Source: Microvirga sp. Mcv34
GTDB taxonomy: Bacteria > Pseudomonadota > Alphaproteobacteria > Rhizobiales > Beijerinckiaceae
Length of the DNA stretch: 56,829 nt
Assembly (NCBI RefSeq): GCF_024519725.1
Contig: NZ_JALJRK010000037.1
Coordinates: forward strand, 1 to 56,829
Direction: 5' to 3'
Positions 7,913 through 16,303 of the stretch are shown here, one piece after another. How positions within the stretch are numbered: the stretch's first letter is position 1; each line of letters starts with the position of its first letter. The position numbers and the translations under genes were made by a program. The notes under the pieces are model-generated. The model did no database searches. It saw nothing but the letters and a program-made list of their open reading frames with translations, and was not told the DNA's origin.

Positions 7913-8269
7913 ATGAGGTACAAAACGCATCTGGCAGTCGCGGCCTGCGCACTTGCCGTAACGGCGCTGATGGCTGTCGACAGCTCGGCGTCCGCTCAGG
8001 TGTTCGGCGCCCTGGAGACAAAGGGCAAGAACGCCTTCGAAAACATCAAGAATCTGTCGTTTCTTGTTGGCGGCTTCGGCATCATCGGCCTCGCCGTAAT
8101 GGCCTATTTCGGCCGTTTTCAGTTCAAATGGCTCTTCGCCCTTGTCGGCGGCCTTGCGCTGATCGCTGCCTCCGGCAGCATGATCGACTACGTTACCCAG
8201 AGCGGTAGCAACTCCGAGCAGGTTTCGATCACCCAGACGGACTTCGGCGATACGCTGACCGCGCGCTAA
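7913..8269 (+). CDS. virB2: VirB2-like pilin subunit of the type IV secretion system
   Basis: This 118-residue prepilin has an N-terminal signal sequence (MRYKTHLAVAACALAVTALM to about ASAQ at residue 30). Two hydrophobic segments follow, at about 45-65 (LSFLVGGFGIIGLAVMAYFG) and 70-90 (WLFALVGGLALIAASG), as expected of TrbC/VirB2 pilins. The mature subunit would polymerise into the conjugative pilus. The ATG at 7913 was chosen because AGAGAGG lies just upstream, although the frame stays open a further 11 codons. It is the first gene of the virB operon. A strong terminator directly after it should let the pilin be made in excess over downstream genes, as seen in other systems. Confidence 0.85.
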   Translation: MRYKTHLAVAACALAVTALMAVDSSASAQVFGALETKGKNAFENIKNLSFLVGGFGIIGLAVMAYFGRFQFKWLFALVGGLALIAASGSMIDYVTQSGSNSEQVSITQTDFGDTLTAR

Positions 8270-8300
8270 TCTGTTGATCGACGGTCGAAAGTTTAACCAA

Positions 8301-8326
8301 GGGGGCCCTTTTCGGGCCCCTTTTTG
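8301..8326 (+). terminator. Rho-independent terminator between virB2 and virB3
   Basis: Stem GGGGCCC (8302-8308), loop TTTTC, GGGCCCC (8314-8320), then TTTTT. It lies about 30 bases past the virB2 stop and about 95 bases before virB3, so read-through would set the ratio of pilin to channel components. Confidence 0.9.
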
Positions 8327-8421
8327 TCGACGACTGCTCCCGAGCCGAGGTAAAAGGGGGGCGCCGAACTAAAATTCTCGAATCGTACAGATCAATTCGC
8401 TAAGCAGATAGAGGTGCCGTC

Positions 8422-8736
8422 GTGCAGGACATCGACACCAAGATTTACCGGCCCGTCTCGATGCCGCAGAAATTCGTCGGCGCTCCCCTGCTGCCGGCCG
8501 TGTTCTCCCTGTGTTTCTCCGTCCTCAGCTTCCTTTTCCTCGTCTTTTATGACTTTGGGTTGCCGAACGCGCTCGTCGTTCTGGGTTTCCTGGTCTCGAT
8601 CTTTGTCGGCCACGGGGCTCTCGTCATGCTCGGGGGGAAAGAGCCCCACATGACCACCCTCATCCAGACAATGCGCTACTCGCTCCAGAAGTGCCGCCGG
8701 ATTGGCGGCAAATCCCAACGCCGGTTCTGGCCCTGA
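8422..8736 (+). CDS. virB3: VirB3-like inner-membrane component of the type IV secretion system
   Basis: This 104-residue protein has the VirB3 pattern. A short polar N-terminus (DTKIYRPVSMPQKFVGAPLL) is followed by two close hydrophobic segments at about 27-45 and 49-70, then a basic tail. VirB3 sits in the inner membrane and associates with the VirB4 ATPase, whose gene follows 36 bases later. The start is GTG, supported by GAGGTG at 8411-8416. The gene lies between virB2 and virB4 as in classical operons. Confidence 0.85.
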   Translation: MQDIDTKIYRPVSMPQKFVGAPLLPAVFSLCFSVLSFLFLVFYDFGLPNALVVLGFLVSIFVGHGALVMLGGKEPHMTTLIQTMRYSLQKCRRIGGKSQRRFWP

Positions 8737-8772
8737 TCACTCGCCCTTCACGCCGTCACGAAAGCCGCTCAC

Positions 8773-11223
8773 ATGAGCCAAACCCTAGACCTTCTCCTCA
8801 CCTATCAAACAAGCCTTCGCGCCGTTGCGACGGTTCTTGGCGCCGGGGCAGCGGCCGCGGGCCTCGCCTTTACGATTCCATCGGTTGTTGACCGCCTTCG
8901 GCCCCCTGCTCGCCAGGAGACCTTGGCCGACTTCTTGCCGTTCATCGAGTTGCTGCCGAACCGCAAACACATCAAGTGTGTCGCTGACCGGTACATATCC
9001 ATCGTCGAGATCGGGGGTGCGGAGCTAAATCTCAGCTCCTTCGAAACCCGGGCCGAGCTCTTTCTGGCCCGAAAGTACATGCTGGACGAGGCCCAGCGGT
9101 CAGCTTTTGCTGAAATCCGGCTGTTCACGACCAAGGAGCGCCTCCCGATCAAGGCATCGCCAAACCGGACCAACCCTCTGCTCCAGGCAATCTCAGAGCA
9201 ATGGAATAAGGATTTCAGCCACGCATACTCCTTGCGCCACTTCGCGCTACTGGTGGTCAAGTCCAGCGACGACCAGGAGGCCTCAGAACTACTGAAGCAG
9301 TCCGAGGATTTCATCCTCCGTACGCTCAATGCTTATGACTGTCGGGTTCTCGAGGAAGGTCCGGATCCGACAACAGGTCCGGCGGCAGTCCTTGCCCGCC
9401 TGATTAGCCCTGTCAGCCGCCCGTCCCCGAAGGTGGCTGGACTGGAGGAGCGGGCGATGAACCGAATGATCGCCGTGGATTCGATTGACTTCGGCTCTGA
9501 CGACAGCGGCATCTTGCATTTCTCGAATGGCCGTGAAGAGAAGCTCGCAACCATTCTCGGGGTCCGGGATTGCGGCGAGAAGACCTCGGAGAACGCCTAT
9601 AGGGAAATCATCGGCATCGATGCCGAGTTGGTCATTCACCATGCCATTCAGCCCCTGAATACCTCGCTCCAGATGGCGAAGCTGAAGCAGGAGCAGATGG
9701 CCGCCCCCATGATGACGCTGTCACAGAATGCGTCCTACGAGATCATGGAGGCTATCAGCCTTCTCGACGGACAATCCGAAATGAAGGCTACGCTGCACAA
9801 CTACTCGATGAATGTTGTGATTTACGGCCAGACCCCAGAGGATATCGGGGAGATTGAGAACGAGATCGTCTCAACGATTTCCCGGACCGGCGCCACCTGC
9901 GTTCGTGAGTTGATCACCGCTCAGGCCGTCTGGTTCTCGATGTTCTCCTTCGACCGGCTCTGGCCCCGCCAATTCAGGTTTATGAGCCAGAATGTCGCCA
10001 CCAACCTGGTCCTGCATAAGCCGAACATCGGCCTAAGAAAATCTGACTGGTGTAACGAGCCCCTCAGTTACTTCCGTTCTGTGACCGGCGAGGCTTACGC
10101 CTTCCAGTTCCACGCAACCGAGGACAAGGAGGCCGTGCCCCACTGTGTCTCGATTGGGCCAACCGGAACCGGTAAGACGACCCTTGTGAGCTTCCTCGCG
10201 GCCCAGGCGCTCCGCTTGCCCGACCTTAGGGTCTACCTGTTCGATCGCCTCAACGGCTGTGAAGTGTTCGTCCGGTGCGCCGGCGGCGACTATGTTACTT
10301 TCGACGGCGATGCCTCCTCCGCCAAGATGAACCCGCTCCTCCTGGCGGACACCCCCGACAACCGTCAGTTCCAGCAGCGATGGCTGCGCCTGCTGGGCGA
10401 CGCTAAGGACGCCTTTGATGAGGAGGAGATCACCCGAGCCCTCGACATCAACTATGCGCCTTACCTCGATGCCAGCTTCCGGAAGCTGGACTCTCTTCAC
10501 AAGGCTGCCTTCTCGCCTCACGGCAATCTGAGGAAGTCTCTTCAGCCTTGGGTCGATCCCAACATGCTCGGCGGCTATTTCAATGCGGAAGAGGATAATC
10601 TCGACCTGACAAAGACCCGCCTTGCGGGCTTCGATATGACCAAGATCCTCGGGGACCACCGGTTGGCTCCCCCGATCGTCGACTACATCATCCACCGTAT
10701 CCGGTCGAACGCCACCACCACCGGGTCGCCTTCGCTCGTCTTCGTCGACGAGACCGAACCCATGCTTCAGAACGAGCTCTTCCGGAACAACTTCGTGAAA
10801 GTTGGTCTGCAGGAGGCCAGAAAGCTCCGCCAGGCCTACATCTTGGCCTTCCAGCGGCCGGAAGCCATCAAGGCGACCGGGATGTCCGAATTGATCCGCG
10901 GCCAATGCCAGACCGTGTTCTTCTATCGGAACCGCAACGCCAAGGCTGAAGACTACGACGATTGGGGTCTCAACGAGAGCGAACTGGCCTTCGTCCTCGG
11001 CAAGGACTTCGCCGGGCCGGAGCATAAGTACGCCGTCCTGGTGAAGAAATACTCCACCGGCCAGTCGGCCATCCTCGACATCGACCTGTCCGTTCTGGGC
11101 CGCTACCTCAAAGTGTTCTCTTCCGGCCGTCCAGCGGTCATCGAGCTCACCAAGGCAATCGAGAAATACGGCAAGGACGCATTCCTCGAGCCCTACCTGA
11201 ACGGCGAATTCGCCGCCCGCTAG
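8773..11223 (+). CDS. virB4: VirB4 ATPase of the type IV secretion system
   Basis: This 816-residue ATPase powers pilus biogenesis and substrate transfer. An N-terminal hydrophobic segment lies at about 17-37, then the CagE/VirB4 domain (about 60-420) with LPNRKHIKCVADRYISIVEI. The C-terminal RecA-like motor has Walker A GPTGTGKTT at about 460-469 and Walker B SLVFVDETEPML at about 655. AFQRPEAIKATGMSELIRGQ fits the late VirB4 motif region. The length matches the family (about 790-820). It lies in operon order after virB3. The ribosome site is weak, which may indicate coupling with the upstream gene. Confidence 0.95.
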   Translation: MSQTLDLLLTYQTSLRAVATVLGAGAAAAGLAFTIPSVVDRLRPPARQETLADFLPFIELLPNRKHIKCVADRYISIVEIGGAELNLSSFETRAELFLARKYMLDEAQRSAFAEIRLFTTKERLPIKASPNRTNPLLQAISEQWNKDFSHAYSLRHFALLVVKSSDDQEASELLKQSEDFILRTLNAYDCRVLEEGPDPTTGPAAVLARLISPVSRPSPKVAGLEERAMNRMIAVDSIDFGSDDSGILHFSNGREEKLATILGVRDCGEKTSENAYREIIGIDAELVIHHAIQPLNTSLQMAKLKQEQMAAPMMTLSQNASYEIMEAISLLDGQSEMKATLHNYSMNVVIYGQTPEDIGEIENEIVSTISRTGATCVRELITAQAVWFSMFSFDRLWPRQFRFMSQNVATNLVLHKPNIGLRKSDWCNEPLSYFRSVTGEAYAFQFHATEDKEAVPHCVSIGPTGTGKTTLVSFLAAQALRLPDLRVYLFDRLNGCEVFVRCAGGDYVTFDGDASSAKMNPLLLADTPDNRQFQQRWLRLLGDAKDAFDEEEITRALDINYAPYLDASFRKLDSLHKAAFSPHGNLRKSLQPWVDPNMLGGYFNAEEDNLDLTKTRLAGFDMTKILGDHRLAPPIVDYIIHRIRSNATTTGSPSLVFVDETEPMLQNELFRNNFVKVGLQEARKLRQAYILAFQRPEAIKATGMSELIRGQCQTVFFYRNRNAKAEDYDDWGLNESELAFVLGKDFAGPEHKYAVLVKKYSTGQSAILDIDLSVLGRYLKVFSSGRPAVIELTKAIEKYGKDAFLEPYLNGEFAAR

Positions 11224-11250
11224 TCCGTCCCCTGACCAACAGAGGCTATC

Positions 11251-12072
11251 ATGACCCTACGCTCCCTTCGATCCCGGGCATCGGCCATCACGTCGATGCT
11301 GGCTGTTATGCTCATGTCCGTCTGGCTGAGTGCGGCAGGCGGAAGTTTCGCCAACGCCCAGGTGCCTGTTCTAGACTCCAACGTTTTTGGCCAGGTCCAG
11401 CAAACTATGAAGACCGTTGCTAACCAGCTCGGTCAGCTACAAAACATCCTTGGCACCGTGAACCAGTTGCAGCAGGCGATCGGCCAGCTTGGTCCAAGCC
11501 AGATCTCCGGGCTCCTCGGCCGCCTCTCCTCCATGTTCTCGGAGATCAAGGGCGCCGGCGGCATCGGTCAGATGATGAGTTCTCTCCACGGGATCAAGGC
11601 CACTTTGGGCTCCTTAGAGAACTTCGGGAACCTCGGACGCAACGGCAGCTTCACGTCTTCCTTCAACACCCTACAGAATGCGTTTAGCCAAGCCTCACAG
11701 GGCGTCGGAACGATCCAGAGCGGCATCACCCAATCGCTCTACGTGAACAAGGCCGCTGGTACCCAGGCGGATGTCGAAGCCATCAACGCTGTGCGAGCCA
11801 TCAATACTCGCACCGCGGCCACCAGCGCCATGGCGATTGCCATCCAGGGCAAGGACCAGGTTTCCAAGACCTCTCAGGACATTCAAAAGATCTCGGATCA
11901 GGCCAAGCAGTCTCAGGACATGCGCGGTGACCTCGCGGTCAACAATGCCATCATGATCAAGATGTTGGAGCAGGTCATTCAGAGCAACGCCCAGCTTTCC
12001 GCCATGCTCCATCTTCAGTCGGCCAGCGCTATTGGCAACGACAGCTACAACAGCCAGTCCAGCGGCCAGTAA
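11251..12072 (+). CDS. virB5: VirB5/TrbJ-like secreted pilus component
   Basis: This 273-residue exported protein has a signal peptide ending near ANAQ (about residue 36). A long helical region rich in Gln, Leu and Ser follows (TMKTVANQLGQLQNILGTVN onward), and the C-terminal coil is TSQDIQKISDQAKQSQDMRG. VirB5 proteins form the pilus tip and contact the recipient. The composition and the position after virB4 fit VirB5/TrbJ. AGAGG precedes the ATG. Its C-terminal segment aligns by eye with the C-terminal half of the next gene's product, so the two probably arose by duplication. Confidence 0.8.
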   Translation: MTLRSLRSRASAITSMLAVMLMSVWLSAAGGSFANAQVPVLDSNVFGQVQQTMKTVANQLGQLQNILGTVNQLQQAIGQLGPSQISGLLGRLSSMFSEIKGAGGIGQMMSSLHGIKATLGSLENFGNLGRNGSFTSSFNTLQNAFSQASQGVGTIQSGITQSLYVNKAAGTQADVEAINAVRAINTRTAATSAMAIAIQGKDQVSKTSQDIQKISDQAKQSQDMRGDLAVNNAIMIKMLEQVIQSNAQLSAMLHLQSASAIGNDSYNSQSSGQ

Positions 12073-12106
12073 GTCGCCTGTTCAAGCCAACGAAATGAGA
12101 AGTGCC

Positions 12107-13393
12107 ATGCAACGCAAGAAGGTCATACTCGCCTCCACGGCGATTATCGTCGGGCTCTTTTCCAGCGATATGATCGGGCAAGCCAATCGGCCCCTCATTT
12201 CGGAGGCTTTCGGGAAGTACAAGCCAACCCCATGCGAGATCGCTTCCGGCGGTACGCTCTGGGGCTGGTTCCCCTGCCCGATCATTGATCCCAAGCGTCT
12301 GGCAGATGAAGTCCAGACGACGCTGGACGAGAACTTGAAGCTGGGTGCCCTCATCGAGCAATTTCAGGAATGGCAGAAGACCCTCAGCAGCGTCACGGCA
12401 CCGATCTCCCAGGTTAAGGCCTTCCTCAACAGCCTCTTCTCATTTGGTGGTTCAGCCGGACCTCTCACGACCTTCAAGGACGACGGGAGGATCAACCTGC
12501 CTCAGGTGATGGCCTCGGCCAACCCGGCGAACGTGCCAGACATGTCACGGGCGGTCGCAGACTTCTTTCTCCGCCCAGGAGCGTCCAATCCGGCAGAACG
12601 GACGCAACTGTCCCGCTCCGTCTACACCGACGGCTTAGGAGCTGCAGTGGCCGCCAAGTCCGTGGTCACCAAGAACCAGGATGAAATCAAAAAGCTGTCC
12701 GAGGAGGTCGGCAAAGCCAAGACCCTCCGCGATGACTTTGCCGTTAACGCAAAGATCCGCCTGACGCTTCTCCAAGCTCTCGAGGAGCGCAATCGCCTCG
12801 TCGCGCGCCTCACATCAGGCCAGGCCGTCAGTCACCTCCGGCAGATGGGCCAGGATACCTTCGCCAGCAACAGCAGCTGGACCTCCAACTCCAATGCGTA
12901 TGGAAATCCCCAAGCCTACGCGAACAGTGTGGAGCAGGAAGCCCGCTCCGAAGAGGCTGTAAGCGCGAAAGCACTCTTGCAGGCTCAGGATGCTCTAAAC
13001 GCCGGCCGCCAGTCACTTGTGTATGCCGTCGAGCTCCACAACGGCCTCATCACCGGCCACAACCTGAACCAGAGCATTCAATCCGGCGGAGGATCTGACA
13101 CCAACTACCTGAAAGAGGAACTGCAAACCCTCAGCCAACGGTATGGCGCTTCTCTCGATACGCCAGAGCAGGTCCACGCCTTCATTAACAAGCTCGCAGC
13201 GGAGACCCAAAAGGGCATCCGAACCGCTACGCAAATCATGCAGCAGCATCCCTCTCTTGCTTCAGAAGCATCGCTGCGCCGGATGATCACGGACCAGCAG
13301 ACCGTTCTGGAAAATCTACGGAACGATTCGAGTTACCAGTCATACATCTCGGTTAACGCAAACGTGCCCCCATCAGGCACTCTGACCGACTGA
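12107..13393 (+). CDS. Second VirB5/TrbJ-like exported protein
   Basis: This protein of about 428 residues begins with a hydrophobic signal or anchor (MQRKKVILASTAIIVGLFSS). A Cys-containing segment follows (KPTPCEIASGG, then GWFPCPIIDP), then long helices. Residues around 190-245 (KNQDEIKKLSEEVGKAKTLR, DDFAVNAKIRLTLLQALEER) align with the C-terminal coil of the preceding VirB5-like protein (KTSQDIQKISDQAKQSQDMR, GDLAVNNAIMIKMLEQV). The frame runs back to 12032 and would overlap virB5, but GAGAAG before the ATG at 12107 favours this start; 12095 is an alternative. It may be a specialised pilus-tip or channel component. The last 150 residues are polar and Gln/Asn/Ser-rich. Confidence 0.7.
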   Translation: MQRKKVILASTAIIVGLFSSDMIGQANRPLISEAFGKYKPTPCEIASGGTLWGWFPCPIIDPKRLADEVQTTLDENLKLGALIEQFQEWQKTLSSVTAPISQVKAFLNSLFSFGGSAGPLTTFKDDGRINLPQVMASANPANVPDMSRAVADFFLRPGASNPAERTQLSRSVYTDGLGAAVAAKSVVTKNQDEIKKLSEEVGKAKTLRDDFAVNAKIRLTLLQALEERNRLVARLTSGQAVSHLRQMGQDTFASNSSWTSNSNAYGNPQAYANSVEQEARSEEAVSAKALLQAQDALNAGRQSLVYAVELHNGLITGHNLNQSIQSGGGSDTNYLKEELQTLSQRYGASLDTPEQVHAFINKLAAETQKGIRTATQIMQQHPSLASEASLRRMITDQQTVLENLRNDSSYQSYISVNANVPPSGTLTD

Positions 13394-13492
13394 ACCGGCC
13401 TGCGTTAACCATCTGAAACTCTTACATTTTAACTTACCTAGTCATTTCCTACTCATATCCCCGCGGATTGTTCCGCACAGCGTCGAAATAGA

Positions 13493-13528
13493 TTGGACGA
13501 CCGAATTTAAAGGTATAGAAGCGAATTA
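13493..13528 (+). promoter_or_regulatory. Candidate internal promoter before the VirB7-like gene
   Basis: TTGGAC (13493-13498) and TATAGA (13514-13519) are spaced by 15 bases. The -10 region GGTATAGAAGCGAATTAAAG closely matches GGCTATAAAGACGAATTAAA before virB6 and GGTATACACGGATTAAG before ssb. The 160-base gap before the VirB7-like gene leaves room for an internal promoter in the virB operon. Confidence 0.5.
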
Positions 13529-13556
13529 AAGAACACCGATCACCAGGAAAGATCGA

Positions 13557-13733
13557 ATGTTGATTCGCATTTTTGTCGTCACTCTTACTGCCCTTGCTCT
13601 CAGCGCCTGCGGAACATTGACCCAGGACGATCCAATCGGCATCGGCCGCTCGCCCAACGACCTGAAGAAGAGCCCTTGCGCCTGCATTCAGCTGCCAAAC
13701 GCAGCGAATGACGTGCCTGTGCTGCCAGTTTAA
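13557..13733 (+). CDS. virB7: VirB7-like small lipoprotein
   Basis: This 58-codon gene encodes a lipoprotein precursor. The signal MLIRIFVVTLTALALSAC ends in lipobox LSAC with the lipidated Cys at 18, followed by a 40-residue mature part containing SPCACIQLPN. AGGAAAG precedes the ATG. It lies directly before virB8, the position of virB7 in classical operons. VirB7 anchors VirB9 and VirB10 in the outer-membrane core complex, often through a disulfide with VirB9. The paired cysteines here and the cysteines in the extended VirB9 tail (CDVRRRHGDTC) could pair, but that is inference. The VirB7 call rests on size, lipobox and position. Confidence 0.75.
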   Translation: MLIRIFVVTLTALALSACGTLTQDDPIGIGRSPNDLKKSPCACIQLPNAANDVPVLPV

Positions 13734-13757
13734 TCCTTTCAATCGGCGTCGTTTACC

Positions 13758-14576
13758 ATGACCTCCAGCGTCTCCCGCCTCCAGCGTCTCACCGATCGTA
13801 TTTCTCCTAAGAAGGAAGGGGATGCTGCACTCGCAACCTCGGCGCCCGAGCCGCAGGTTCATGCTGAGCGTGTGACCCACTTCCCGTCCGTCTCTAGCCA
13901 GAAGCCCAAGGACAAGATCGGCGGCTACCTGCGTGACCATGATGCGCCTCATGCCGCTGGCCGGCGTGCTGCGGTCTCGGACAAGCTCCTGATTGCCGTC
14001 GCGGGCGTGTCGCTTGCCATCAACGTGGTGCAGGCCGTCGCGATCATGCAGCTAATCCCGCTCTACCGTGTCGTTCCTTTCTTCGTCACCTGGTCCGACA
14101 AGTCCGATCAGGTGGTTCGCGTCGAGCCGCCGACCGGCAATCTGAAATCGCTGGCGATCCTCGAAGAGGCGAACGTCCGTGAATATGTGACGATGCGCAA
14201 TACGATCACGGACGATCCGCAGCGCACGATTTATCAGTGGGGCACCATCGTCCGGCTGATGTCCTCCAAACCCGTTTACGACCAGTTCCTTGCGGAGACG
14301 AAGCCTGTTTATGACTCCCTCAAGGAGAGGCGCTTTACCCGCAGCGTGTCGCTCAAGAGTGTTCTGAAGATCCAGAATGGCTACTGGCAGGTCGAGTTCG
14401 ACGTCATTGACCGGCGCATCGGCTCCGGCCTCACCGACGGCGGAGACGAACGCAGAACCTTCGTTGCCCAACTCCGTGCTCAGAATGTTGAGCAGAGCAT
14501 CAGCTACGACAACCGCTTCCTGAATCCACTCGGGTTCACTGTCACCGCTTACACAGTGGCGTCCAAAAAAGACTAA
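13758..14576 (+). CDS. virB8: VirB8-like inner-membrane assembly factor
   Basis: This 272-residue protein has a cytoplasmic N-terminus of about 70 residues, one membrane segment at about 76-98 (LIAVAGVSLAINVVQAVAIM) and a periplasmic NTF2-like domain. Family-typical stretches are YRVVPFFVTWSDKSDQVVRV, EYVTMRNTITDDPQRTIYQW and FLNPLGFTVTAYTVASKKD at the C-terminus. VirB8 nucleates assembly of the channel and binds VirB4, VirB9 and VirB10. The N-terminal cytoplasmic part is somewhat long. It follows the VirB7-like gene by 24 bases and precedes virB9. Confidence 0.92.
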   Translation: MTSSVSRLQRLTDRISPKKEGDAALATSAPEPQVHAERVTHFPSVSSQKPKDKIGGYLRDHDAPHAAGRRAAVSDKLLIAVAGVSLAINVVQAVAIMQLIPLYRVVPFFVTWSDKSDQVVRVEPPTGNLKSLAILEEANVREYVTMRNTITDDPQRTIYQWGTIVRLMSSKPVYDQFLAETKPVYDSLKERRFTRSVSLKSVLKIQNGYWQVEFDVIDRRIGSGLTDGGDERRTFVAQLRAQNVEQSISYDNRFLNPLGFTVTAYTVASKKD

Positions 14577-14615
14577 GCCGTCGCGGCGCCAACAAGATCA
14601 CCAGGACCTTACCCA

Positions 14616-16292
14616 ATGACCTCCTCGCGCTCTCGTCATCTCTCAACCGCCGCGCTGACTGCCTTCATTGCCACTTCTGCATTGAATGCTGCTCTCGCGC
14701 AGGGCACTCCGATGGGCCCTGCCGGGCAGATCACCCAGGCACAGGCAAATGTGCCGGCCGACTATGCCAAACCGGGCGTTCCCGGCCTCGCGCCGGAGCC
14801 TCTCGATATGCCCTCGCAGGTGACGGCACAAGGAACGGCCAGAATTGCGACTGCAGTCGCCTCGAAGCCCCTCGGCCTGGAGCAGAAGGCTTGGCTTGAC
14901 CCGAACAAGCATAAGTCGCCTCGCCAGACACGCCCCGGCTTCGTGAAGATTTCCTGGCGTCCCGATGATGTGATGGAGGTCAACGCTCGTGAAGGCCTTC
15001 TGAGTGTGATCAAGTTCCCGCGCCAGGAAGAAGTCGTTCAGGTAATGTCGTCGGATCCCGGTTCGTTCGAGACCTCGACTGCCCCCAACAAGCGGTCGGT
15101 TGCCATCCGCGCCATTTACCCAGGCGTAGACGGTAACCTGATCGTCTACGGCAGCTCGGGTAACGTCTATAACTTCTATCTCCGCTCTCTTCCCTTCAAT
15201 GCTGATCGTCTTCCCGACACGACAGTTGAGGTTGTGGTCGGCGGCATGGAGGCTGGAACCGGTGAGACCCTTGCGTCGACTGCCCCTGTGTCGATGCCGT
15301 ACACGAACTACAAGGATCTCTACGAGCCCGCGGTGAACAAGGCGACCGCCTACTTTGATGCCGGCGGACGGGAATATGCCCGTGGCGCTCCCGTTAATCC
15401 GGGCGATATGCGTAACAACATCAGCATCGAAGCCCGCTCGCAGGAAGATGCGGTCATTGCCCCTATCCGCGCGTGGCACGATGGACGGTTTACCTACCTG
15501 GATTTCGGCCCGAACGCCTCGTCCATGACTGAATGGCCTGTGGCCGCGCTTGTCATCCAAGGTGTCGAGAGCCCGGTCGGCACTCGCGTTGCCGGCAAAG
15601 ACCGGTCGATGATGGTTATTGAAGCCATCGGCAACATCACGCTGCGCAATGGCGGCCGTCTTGTCTGCCTGCGCCTCGCTCGCCCTCTGGATGATAACCG
15701 CTACGCCAAGGATGCGCCGATTGTCGACCCGCGTCGTACCGTGGTGGTCGAAAAGCCGGTCATCGTCGAGCGTGAGGTCCCGGTCGAGGTCCAGAAGACC
15801 GTCGTCATCGAGAAGCCGGTCCCGGCGCCTGCGGTACGGCCTGTTCCACCCGCTCCCCAGCCCCCACTTGTCCGGAAGGGCGCGATTGAACCCGTCGAGA
15901 AGAAGATCGTCGCATCTGCCGGTCCTCTCGTGGCTCCGATGGCTATTCCCGCCCCTGCCGTTGCGCCGGCTCCGGCCGCAGCTCCCACCCCTGCCGCGGC
16001 TGTCATTCCCGCCGCCCCACCGCCGCCTCCGGCTCCCGTGTCCAGCGCCCTCATCCTCGGCCCTTACACGAAGGCTGAAGGCGAGCAGGTTTGGAACCTC
16101 TATCGGGCGGATAATCGTCTGCAGGCTGGCAAAGCAAAACTGTCTTGGCAGTCCCAGACCGGTGGCTCTCTCAAGGCAGCTCCCGCCTCGGGCCGGGCCA
16201 TGATCAAGATCAGCGGCGTCAATCCTTCTGCAGCTACCTCGATTTGTGATGTCCGTCGTCGGCACGGCGACACCTGCCTGGTCGCGGAATAA
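14616..16292 (+). CDS. virB9: VirB9-like outer-membrane core protein with long C-terminal extension
   Basis: At 558 residues this is nearly twice the usual VirB9 length (about 270-300). After a signal peptide (to about ALAQ, residue 29) comes the VirB9 N-terminal domain (IRAIYPGVDGNLIVYGSSGN, then VYNFYLRSL). The C-terminal domain follows (AWHDGRFTYLDFGPNASSM, and ITLRNGGRLVCLRLARPLDD near 350). The remaining 190 residues are unusual: a linker of VEKPVIV/VEVQK repeats, then a Pro/Ala-rich tract, then a compact end domain of about 75 residues with two cysteines (CDVRRRHGDTC). VirB9 builds the outer-membrane ring with VirB7 and VirB10. The extra domain may reach outside the cell or bind peptidoglycan; its role is unknown. 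Confidence 0.9.
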   Translation: MTSSRSRHLSTAALTAFIATSALNAALAQGTPMGPAGQITQAQANVPADYAKPGVPGLAPEPLDMPSQVTAQGTARIATAVASKPLGLEQKAWLDPNKHKSPRQTRPGFVKISWRPDDVMEVNAREGLLSVIKFPRQEEVVQVMSSDPGSFETSTAPNKRSVAIRAIYPGVDGNLIVYGSSGNVYNFYLRSLPFNADRLPDTTVEVVVGGMEAGTGETLASTAPVSMPYTNYKDLYEPAVNKATAYFDAGGREYARGAPVNPGDMRNNISIEARSQEDAVIAPIRAWHDGRFTYLDFGPNASSMTEWPVAALVIQGVESPVGTRVAGKDRSMMVIEAIGNITLRNGGRLVCLRLARPLDDNRYAKDAPIVDPRRTVVVEKPVIVEREVPVEVQKTVVIEKPVPAPAVRPVPPAPQPPLVRKGAIEPVEKKIVASAGPLVAPMAIPAPAVAPAPAAAPTPAAAVIPAAPPPPPAPVSSALILGPYTKAEGEQVWNLYRADNRLQAGKAKLSWQSQTGGSLKAAPASGRAMIKISGVNPSAATSICDVRRRHGDTCLVAE

Positions 16293-16303
16293 GGGGCTAG
16301 ACA

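Noticed and set aside
15750..16030. Repeated GTCGAGAAGCCGGTC-like units in virB9 considered as a tandem DNA repeat or CRISPR-like array.
   Set aside because: They encode a Pro/Val/Glu linker, differ in length and lie in frame, so they reflect protein repeats.
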